Shown: one piece after another, positions 56,600 to 64,000 of the stretch
How the letters are laid out: every line of letters starts with the position of its first letter
Numbering within the stretch: position 1 is the stretch's first letter
NCBI GenBank assembly: GCA_022605425.2
Contig: JAKIMF020000001.1
Span: forward strand, 1,366,501 to 1,430,500
Length of the DNA: 64,000 nucleotides
Source: Hamiltosporidium tvaerminnensis
Lineage: Eukaryota > Microsporidia > Dubosqiidae
Direction of reading: 5' to 3'
Position numbers and translations under genes: made by a program
The notes under the pieces: model-generated
The model's database searches: none
What the model saw: the letters and a program-made list of their open reading frames with translations, nothing else
What the model was told of the DNA's origin: nothing

Positions 56600-57796
56600 T
56601 AGCTGAGAAGTAACATATACTTTTGCAACTCTTGGATTGTCTAGAAGAAATCAAAGAAATATTAACTCAAAGAGCAATAATCTTTAAAATGAACACTGCA
56701 CATAAATTCCTTCTTGCATTGATGAAAAGTTCCTTTAAAGTAAAATATAGGTTGGAAGAAGAAGTCAACACAAATAAACTAGAGGACGCATAATTTACTA
56801 ACTTATATAACGAAATAGAAAAAGGAAACACCATTCGGTGCTATATAATACAATAAAAAGACTTTTGGAAGTGTTAGTTATTCTTTAAGATGGCCAAAGA
56901 AACGAAATAATACATCTCCGCGATGAGGCGGTGTTCTGCTGCATTCAAGATTTAAATGTATTGTGGAGCAGAGCTTATATGTCAATGCCGCAACAAGTGC
57001 ACGGAAACAGAAAAATATTTGGCGTAAGACGTAAAAAATGCATGTATACAACCATACGGGATAGAATGTATTAAAATGCATATATTTATACTCGCTTTAA
57101 ATAGATACAAATTTAAGTCTACAAAACAAATTAGCTGTCACACAGTTTAACAAACTCCTAAAAACAAGCATGAGAAGATTGGAGGAAAAAGTAGAATAAA
57201 TCATTAATCAAATTTTGAACAATATATCAGATTCATTTGTTTTAGATAAGAGTAAAATTCAAAAAATCTTTTTGAAGTAGGCGACAATTTCCAAAACTCC
57301 CTACAAATAGTTGAAACAAATAAACTTACGAAGTATACTCTACAAGACATTGATTCTAGTTTCATTTATATGTGTATCACCTGATAATTCTTATTGCGAT
57401 AGCCTGGGACAGTATTGTGACAAAATATCATAAGATGTATCCTAAAACTTTAAATTCTATAAATATAGAGGCATATATTCGGTTTATAGTACTCAAGAGA
57501 TAGTCGAGACTATTTTTATTTCTAGACAAAGAAAGCTTCATTGTGTATTAGGGAAGTAGGTAAAAGCCGTAAAAAATTAAATTTCAGTTGAGGAAGTAAA
57601 GAACTATTAAGATAGTGTACAACGAGTAAACACCAAAAATAACTCCTTTTTTTAGATGCTGTAATAACAGAAACTAACCGACAACAGACTCAAATGAAAC
57701 TTCTGATTTAAGCTAGCTGTAGAAAGGGTTTAAAAAGAATGACAAGAAATTTTGGAAATGAGAAAATTTGTAGCCCAAATTTTAATTAAATTATAA
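56600..57796 (+). pseudogene. Heavily decayed retrotransposon copy, 5'-truncated
   Basis: It aligns in patches with the region of the intact element after the RT core: gcaactcttggattgtct (about 56626-56643), aagtaaaatataggttgg, tatataacgaaatagaaaa, gcggtgttctgctgcattca near 56932, tgacaaaatatcat near 57418 and a degenerate 3' end near 57760-57796. Many stops and indels in all frames. Compared with copies 1-4 it is old. Confidence 0.88.
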
Positions 57797-58080
57797 ATTA
57801 TTCTTTGTTTTTTTTTTAATTATTTTATGTTCGATGTAATTTACTACATTCCACCTTAAAACTAACATATATTTGAAAAAGTAATGTTTTTCTAAATTCG
57901 GTAAGCGTCATCTTAAATTTTTTTAAATACTTACATATTTTAATTTTTTTACAAATAATCTTTTAAAGTTTATACCAATATCTTAAAAGTAAAAAAAAAT
58001 CAATTTATTAAAAAATAAATCTAAAAACGCTCTATTATGCTATTATAAATATTTTAATGTCAACTTCAATATTATTTACT
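57797..58080. other. Intergenic region
   Basis: No feature recognised. The 7-bp atttact at 58074-58080 is the candidate target duplication of the following DNA transposon. Confidence 0.5.
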
Positions 58081-59926
58081 GTCACGGGTCATTCAACTAA
58101 CCTCATGTCCAATAGAAGCCCGTTATTTCCTATATACTCTCTCCGTTATTTCTAATCGTTTTATATACCCCCCCTTATTTCTATTAAATTTATAAATCCG
58201 TTATTTTTTTAATAATTTAAAGAACAACGTTATTTCTATATATTAAGTCCAAGGCCCATATATTTTTGAAAAAAAGGAAGTGATTTTAGTTTTAAACTTA
58301 ATAGGTTTCGATTTAAAAAAATGCTTACATAGTTTTTAAGTCTAAATTCTCGCAAAAAATTTGCTTAAAATTTTGAGAGGATAAAAACAAAAAATTTTAG
58401 TTAAGACTGAATCAATAAAAAATGCATTATGAGAGTTGCAAAGTAATCCAAATTAAATTAAATACGTTTTATTAAGCCACTGAAAACTGATATTGTGCCA
58501 CTCTCGTTCTTTTTTACTTCCATCATGTTGTTCATCAAAATGGCTGTAACTTTAAAAACCGAAATATTGTAAAAGGAGTCAAAAGATACTCTTTTGGACT
58601 TTGTATTCATGTCAACGTCTTTTTTTATCAAGTATTTTCTTCAATAGGCAAATCACTCGAAATTATATTTGGATTATTGTTCTCTAGAATTCTTCCCCTA
58701 TAATTTTTAAAAATTAGCAAATCCGCAGAAAATTTACGATGTTTTCGAACGTACCAGCTATTATAGTATTATAGTATTATGGTGTTAATAGTCAATTCAA
58801 TTATTCATGCACATTTGAGACAATCTCTAGGCTCCACAGTCCTTTTCTGCTTTTTCGTCAAATATAATTATACTGAAATCTACCTAAATAAAAAAAATAT
58901 AATATCCGTTTAGTTTTCAGTTATTATGCTTCCTAAAAAAGAAATATTAAACATTGCTGCCCGAAGAAATCCATAAATCGAAGATTTGTTCCATGCACTA
59001 TGTATTTTTTTGTTAAATGCTTATCAACATGTTTAGAATACTCAATCGATCATCTTCAACTGGTTTCATGCAATTTCATTGCGAGCCATCCTTTTATGGT
59101 CTGATTAGCATATTCGACTTGATCGTCTGTTTGGAATGCAAATCTTCCATGTATATTTTTTATAATTAGATAACTCAAAAGAATGGCAAAAAGTAAATTC
59201 TTTTTGTATTGGCTGTTATCATATTCATAACAACGGAATAATAAAGTGTAAAAACGAAAATTCAATGATTTTTTTACAATTGTGAAGTCTTATTGAATAT
59301 CTTATTAAATTGAAGGTTTTGGTATAGGGTTGGGTTATATATATCCAGCTATATTAACCATTCTAATTAGTTATATCCAAGATCTACACAATTATGTATA
59401 TTATATGTTTTTAAAATATATGTTAGAACTTTCTTTTCTTTTTTTTCCTAACAATTACAATTCTGGCAGATTTGTCACCATAGATCTAGACTTGTTTATA
59501 CGTAAAATAAAAGCATTGAAGAAAAGAAAAAGAAGTAATAGAATCAAAATTTCAAATAAGATTATTCTGTGTTGTATGTTGTTTAGATGCAATTTCCATA
59601 ATTTTTGATATGCATTTTAAATTTACAAACATTAATTGAAACAAAAAAGCAAAATTTTAACTTAAAAAAAGAACATAAATTTTACTCAAAATTAAACATC
59701 CTCACTTTTTTATACAAAAAAATGCTCAAGAAAGGATCGGATAAAAAATATTGGAAAGGAAACTAAAATCAGAAGATGTATAGGAATAGCAGGGATAAAT
59801 GCGGTATAAGGGTATAGGAATAAAAGAGCTATATAAAAAATAAAGGGTAATATGAACTATAAAAAATATATAGAAAATAATCCGGGTTCTATTGGACATA
59901 GGAGGGAAAGGCTATTGGCGCGTGAA
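58081..59926. mobile_element. DNA transposon relic with terminal inverted repeats and integrase remnant
   Basis: The left end (tcacgggtca then cctcatgtccaatagaagcccg, read in two parts at 58082-58123) recurs inverted at the right end (59880-59925), with a shared core atgtccaatagaa followed by cccg. Candidate 7-bp duplications atttact lie at 58074-58080 and 59927-59933. Inside, on the minus strand, is an integrase-core remnant at 59056-59265. TIRs plus a retroviral-type integrase fit Ginger-like cut-and-paste transposons (a candidate assignment only). Both ends also contain degenerate ttatttctata-like subrepeats. No intact gene is present. Confidence 0.65.
59056..59265 (-). pseudogene. Integrase-core remnant of the TIR element
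   Basis: A 69-codon frame encodes a segment resembling the C-terminal side of a retroviral-type integrase core: IHGR, then VEYANQTIKGWLA, corresponding to the family pattern HGRxRxxxxxGxVExxNQTIKxWL that carries the catalytic glutamate. The intervening residues are mutated (FAFQTDDQ). The frame is closed on both sides by stops. It lies within a TIR-bounded segment. Confidence 0.6.
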
Positions 59927-59933
59927 ATTTACT

Positions 59934-60110
59934 TTAAACATGTTGGCCATGAAGAAACCATATAAATAAGAATTAAAATACAGTAAAAAAAAGTTAAAAG
60001 ACTTCTTTTACTTTTTATTTGAGTCAAAGTTTTTTTGAAGAAGACCACTTATCTAAAAGATAAATAACTTGAAAAACAATTTGCTTTTTGTTCATTATGA
60101 TTAATTCGCT
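59934..60110. other. Intergenic region
   Basis: No feature recognised. Confidence 0.4.
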
Positions 60111-60345
60111 GGTGGAAGGGGAATAACCAGATTAAAAAACATCTGCTTGTCAATGAATGTTTAGAATTGTTTTTAAATTCATAGTTTACAATTTAATGGA
60201 ATATAAACTACACTGGATATATAAACCAACCTCCTATAATTTTGAGTTACAACAGATTACAAGAAACAAATGAGAAACTTCGAATTCCTAATCCTCGACA
60301 TTGAGAGGCAAGAGAGGAACGAGATAAATAAGTAGATTAATCACA
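60111..60345 (+). repeat. SINE-like family B repeat, copy 4
   Basis: Landmarks in the standard order: ggaaggggaataaccag, tgtcaatgaatgtt, tggaatataaactacac, gagttacaacagattac, taatcctcgacattgagagg, then the tail gagataaataagtag. It is uninterrupted and about 235 bp long, so it shows the probable full length of the family. Confidence 0.78.
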
Positions 60346-60499
60346 TTTAGCCTGGTTTTATATGATTTATATTGCATATGCTTTGGTAGTGCTTTTCAGA
60401 GTAACAGCGACTAATTTTGAAATTTTTAAATTTATATGACGTTTTTTTTCATAAAAGCTTTCACGGTTTTAATTTAATAGATTTCTGAGTTAGAAAGTT

Positions 60500-60645
60500 T
60501 TTATCATTTTTTTATGCATTTTCTTCTACCTCTATATTATCAACACCGTTTCTTCTTCCAAATCCGACTCTTCATTTCTGTTTATGTCGGTTCCTCCTTG
60601 TGAAATAAGGTGTGTATTTTTTGGTTTTAAAGGCTTTCACATAAA
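60500..60645 (-). pseudogene. 3'-terminal fragment of the dominant retrotransposon, antisense
   Basis: The + strand shows ttttcttctacctct, aaatccgactcttcatt, cggttcctccttgtgaaataag and gtattttttggttttaaa in the order found in the antisense copy 3 at 27650-27790. Only about 150 bp of the C-terminal coding end are left. Confidence 0.9.
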
Positions 60646-60784
60646 ATCAAATAAAATTAAAAAAATGTTATCAACTCTTGCATTTCAATTTTTTAGATTT
60701 TTTTATGCATTCAATTTTATTTTAATAATAAACTTTTAATAAATTTAATTGCATTTTGTTTAATTTAAAATAACTTTGTTTCAA

Positions 60785-61510
60785 AAGAATTGTAGCAGAA
60801 ATATAACCAGATTAAAACTACCTGCTTAGCAATGAGAATGTAAATTTATGAAGATCATTGTTTAGATTTTTGGTGGGAATAAAACCAGCTTATATTTTCG
60901 GTTGTTCGATAGAGTTTTACGAGAAGAAAAAAGTCAACGAAAACGCAAAACTTTTTATACAGATATATTTTATAGTTTTTTATCTAAAAAGATCTGAGAC
61001 CGCAGCCGAACTCGTAGGTAATCGCGATGTAAATTGATCTAAATACAGCCCTGCTCAATAATCAGGTTAGAATATTTAGCGCCTGGGAAAAAATAAAAAT
61101 AAAACCATTTAAATCCGGGAAATCCAAGTGCGGATTATACACGTTTGTATGATCTTGTGCAATTGAGGTATACGCATGTAAGTCGCCTAAATATATCTTA
61201 GCTAAATTTTCTAGGATCAGCGAATGTAAAGTAAGTGGGAAAGCTGTATACCCCAGAGGAGCAAAAAGTGGATTTAATCTATGATCACACACCATGCAAC
61301 AGATACTAAAAAACTCCAAATAACTTCATCATTTGATTTTTGGGTTCTAAAAACTTTTCAGATGAAAGAGTTTGGGATGTAGGTATCATAGGGGATCTCG
61401 ATGGAGTGTCATGATAGCAGTTATTTATGTTAAATCTAGAACTTCGTTAATGCCGTGAAAACAATATAACACTTGCTTCAGTTTAAAAAGATGCGATATT
61501 TTTAAATAAA
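60785..61510 (+). repeat. Dispersed ~700-bp repeat, family A, copy 3
   Basis: Shares ordered blocks with the copy at 44378: taaccagattaaaac near the head, ttagcaatgag, gatcattgtttagattttt, gtaggtaatcgcgatgtaaa, ttagcgcctggga, atatatcttagcta, ggtatcataggggatctcg and gttaatgccgtgaaaac. It lacks a conserved reading frame. Confidence 0.8.
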
Positions 61511-62103
61511 GAGATTTAGAATAAAATATATAAGACATGATATAAAAAAATGCAAACCATCAGGATGAAATATGAGAAATGAATGGTTTGGACACGAAAT
61601 CTCTCCGATAATATCAAAATTTTAATTAATTTAATTTTTATATTTAAATTTGGGATTATTAATAATAAAAAGGCTACAAAAATTTGTAAGGAACATCATT
61701 TTACTTACAAATCTATCATTTATTCCTTTAAAATAATTCAAAAGAATGTTATTTTTGTTTAGATTATATATTTTGCTAAACTTTTAATAATTTTTAAACA
61801 ATGCTAAGCTTACTGCTCGCTGTTTTTTTAAATTATTTACTCCTTTCCCGGTTTGTTTCATTAGTCATTTATATTTGACGTTTTTGATATTTTGAATCAA
61901 TATTATGATTTCGGTCTTATTTTTTCACAAAACTTAAAGGTTAAATAATTTTGGTATTTGTTTTTAAATATCTTATTTCTTCATTCACTCAAATTTGTAG
62001 CGAGGTTATGAGTCTTTCATGCTCTGTGGAATATTTATTACATTTTAGTATGTGGTTATCCTGCTATCATCGGAATTTGATTTTGACTTCAATTTACTCG
62101 TAT

Positions 62104-62165
62104 ATCAAAAGAAATGGTTTCGACTGTCTTTTTAAGTACTATTCACTGAATATATGCTTCAATTT
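62104..62165 (-). pseudogene. Tiny fragment of the dominant retrotransposon, antisense
   Basis: The + strand reads tcaaaagaaatggtttcgac, then tctttttaagtactattcac and tgaatatatgcttcaat, matching the antisense of the element about 300 bp before its 3' end (compare 27928-27985). Both flanks are unrelated. Confidence 0.8.
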
Positions 62166-62289
62166 TTACTAGTATTTGGAGCATCCCAAGCTAGATTTTA
62201 TGTTAGAGAAATGATTGGGGTAAAAAAGAAATTATATTTTATTTCTGATAAAGAAAAAAATGATGCGACGATAAAAAAATATTTTTTAA

Positions 62290-62293
62290 CCCC
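62290..62293 (+). promoter_or_regulatory. CCCC motif before the right-edge gene
   Basis: The sequence aacccctctattATG places CCCC six bases before the start codon, in line with the other host genes of the window. Confidence 0.55.
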
Positions 62294-62299
62294 TCTATT

Positions 62300-64000
62300 A
62301 TGGCCACCAATAAGTCATTGTTGAATAACAAGACGACAGATGCAATAAATGAATTTCTTAAGAATTTCGATACAACACATTTATGGTGTAGTTCAAGAGA
62401 TAGAAGTATAAAAATCATTAGGAATTTGGTTTTATATCCAAATATTTGTTATAAAACGGAAATACAGAAAAAAATATTTTATAGCTTGGAATCTTGTAAT
62501 GAATGTTTAAAGAACTACTATTCAATAAGAAATGAAATTGTAACTCAAAAGGAAGAAATGATTTTGTTGAATGGAGAAGAAAAACGAATTGAAGCGAATA
62601 TTACAATCAAAAACAATTTTTTTATTGTTTCAGAAATTTATAGATATAACTGGAAAATGCTTAAAAATAAAAAGATTCTTGCGTGGTTCCAAGGCGCAAT
62701 CGCGAATTTCTTTATTAGAGGAAGCAAAGAATTTAAAACACTTAAATTCCCTTTTATTTTAATATTTTTATCTGAAAACAAGATTTTACTAGATTGTGCA
62801 ATTAATAATTTGTTGTCGGTTTATTTAGAATCTTCATGTTATCTTTGTACAGATCTCGAACAATGGAATTACCTTTTAGAGTTCCGTAATTCATCATACA
62901 TTCTTGTTGATAATGAAACACCATTAAAATCAATAAATGAAAAGTCTTGGCTTATGGCACTTTTCGTTTACGTAGGAATCGAAGGAACATTTATAAATGA
63001 AGATATTGTCAAACCATTGATATCAATATACAAAGAAACAGATGCAAAAGAAATAAGAATTTTGATTTTTAAAATAGTTTATATCTGTATAAGAAGAAAT
63101 CCAAGTTGGTTACCGCATTTTGTGTTTATTTTAAGCACAATAGATTGTTATAAATATTTTTTGACGAAGGTAAACATTACTTTGATCTATGATCATTACA
63201 TTTTCTGGGCACCTATAAATTTCTTTATAAATTCATATGATTTATATTGTAAAATATATTTAGAAAACAAATATTTTGAATTTTTGGCAGAACTAACTAA
63301 CGATTTAAACAAAAGAGAAGTTTTTAAAGTTATACTTGGCAATTTTAAATTTACACAAAATTATTTAAAATTTTTAACAAATTTTCCTTTCTATGAAGAA
63401 CTTATTATGATTCTATTGAGAAGTAAAGATCCTAGATTTGAATCACTTTTAAATATCGAACCAAAATTTATAGATTTTATGGTTACAAAAACGTTTTTTT
63501 ATATTTTTAAACTTCCTAAAATTAATTTAGAAATGCAAGAAAATTTATCCGTTATACTTCAAAAATGGAAAAATATTTTTATATTTTCTGAAAAAATCTT
63601 GTTGGAACTTCATGAAGAAAAAACACTAGAAGAGTGTGATAAGCCTGCTGTAGAAAACGAGTCTAAAGTATCTTTCACTACGGCATACAAGTATTTGGAA
63701 TTTTCTAAACTCAATGGTTTTTACAATATATTTTTCTTCGACATAGAAAGCTACATGCGTAAAAATAATTTTCCTGTTTCATTGATTGAAACATATTGTA
63801 AATTGAGAGATCTTTTTAAACTTATATTCATTAAAATGCAAAAGGGTGATATTAAGACAATGACTAACGAACAAATAGTATATCACTCGGTTTTTAAATG
63901 TAATACTTTAACTTCTAAACAGAAAAATAAATTTAAGATTAAAATTTCTGAAATAACTCCAATGCTTCTTTCTGATATTCTTGAAAAAATATTTATTTTT
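62300..64000 (+). CDS. Large protein, 5' part only; possibly Sen1-like helicase N-terminal region
   Basis: An uninterrupted frame of 567 codons runs from the ATG at 62300 to the right edge without a stop, so it is incomplete. The product is Phe/Ile/Leu/Lys-rich and appears all-helical, with no signal peptide. Near the N-terminus, H-L-W-C (about 27-30) is followed by L-E-S-C-N-E-C-L-K-N-Y (about 69-79). Together with a long helical stretch, this pattern recalls the N-terminal helical domain of Sen1-type RNA/DNA helicases, but the diagnostic helicase motifs would lie beyond the window, so this is a guess. CCCC six bases upstream supports the start. It is clearly a real gene. Confidence 0.75.
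   Translation, partial: MATNKSLLNNKTTDAINEFLKNFDTTHLWCSSRDRSIKIIRNLVLYPNICYKTEIQKKIFYSLESCNECLKNYYSIRNEIVTQKEEMILLNGEEKRIEANITIKNNFFIVSEIYRYNWKMLKNKKILAWFQGAIANFFIRGSKEFKTLKFPFILIFLSENKILLDCAINNLLSVYLESSCYLCTDLEQWNYLLEFRNSSYILVDNETPLKSINEKSWLMALFVYVGIEGTFINEDIVKPLISIYKETDAKEIRILIFKIVYICIRRNPSWLPHFVFILSTIDCYKYFLTKVNITLIYDHYIFWAPINFFINSYDLYCKIYLENKYFEFLAELTNDLNKREVFKVILGNFKFTQNYLKFLTNFPFYEELIMILLRSKDPRFESLLNIEPKFIDFMVTKTFFYIFKLPKINLEMQENLSVILQKWKNIFIFSEKILLELHEEKTLEECDKPAVENESKVSFTTAYKYLEFSKLNGFYNIFFFDIESYMRKNNFPVSLIETYCKLRDLFKLIFIKMQKGDIKTMTNEQIVYHSVFKCNTLTSKQKNKFKIKISEITPMLLSDILEKIFIF

Larger units (their letters stand above)
61511..62299. other. Intergenic region with a small retrotransposon remnant
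   Basis: Apart from the fragment at 62104-62165, nothing recognised. The upstream region of the following gene contains CCCC at 62290-62293. Confidence 0.5.

Noticed and set aside
1-64000. tRNA and rRNA genes
   Set aside because: No cloverleaf with a convincing T-loop and no conserved rRNA core segment was spotted by eye; a covariance-model scan would be needed to exclude divergent tRNAs.

Overview
The window looks like a piece of a microsporidian nuclear genome. It is strongly AT-rich. Genes are intron-free and carry shortened versions of core eukaryotic proteins (ISWI, TFIIF alpha, an RFC small subunit). Several start codons are preceded within a few bases by a CCC or CCCC run, the start-proximal signal known from microsporidia. 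Unlike compact microsporidian genomes, genes here are far apart and the gaps hold repeats and dead transposons, so an expanded, repeat-laden genome is likely. The species cannot be named from the sequence alone.

Host genes, left to right: RhoGAP protein (10201-11391, +), TFIIF alpha (13143-14042, -), ISWI remodeler (17326-19929, -), triple-domain paladin-like phosphatase (23950-27216, -), an unassigned protein with a weak Ada3/Ngg1 resemblance (33163-34056, +), a leucine-rich-repeat protein broken by a transposon (41041-43336, - ; its original 3' end lies at 37144-37211), a membrane-anchored coiled-coil repeat protein (46487-48484, -), an Rfc5-type clamp-loader subunit (50178-51239, -), an Integrator-type INTS11 endonuclease (51842-53344, -), a secreted pseudokinase-like protein (53889-55151, -), and the 5' part of a large protein running off the right edge (62300-64000, +), possibly Sen1-like.

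The mobile fraction is dominated by one non-LTR retrotransposon family with an R2/R4-Dong-type layout: reverse transcriptase, then a CCHC finger, then a PD-(D/E)XK-like endonuclease. One copy (37228-41040) is intact, with a 1253-residue ORF and a 16-bp target duplication. A second full-length copy (27609-31412) has frameshifts but still shows a 15-bp duplication. At least seven others are truncated and decayed. Both full-length copies begin 8 bp before the ATG, so the element has essentially no conserved leader.

Other mobile DNA: a ~230-bp SINE-like family and a ~700-bp dispersed family sharing its head; two different retroposed insertions nested in SINE-like copies, each with an 11-12 bp duplication and simple-sequence tail, one of them a reverse-transcriptase C-terminal relic of animal-like type; a TIR-bounded DNA transposon relic with an integrase remnant (58081-59926); and a 203-bp structured insertion inside a dead retrotransposon (8435-8637). 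Tandem repeats with 38-, 66- and 67-bp units lie near gene ends. The retrotransposon insertion into the LRR gene can be read precisely: removing the element and one duplication restores an uninterrupted 787-codon frame.
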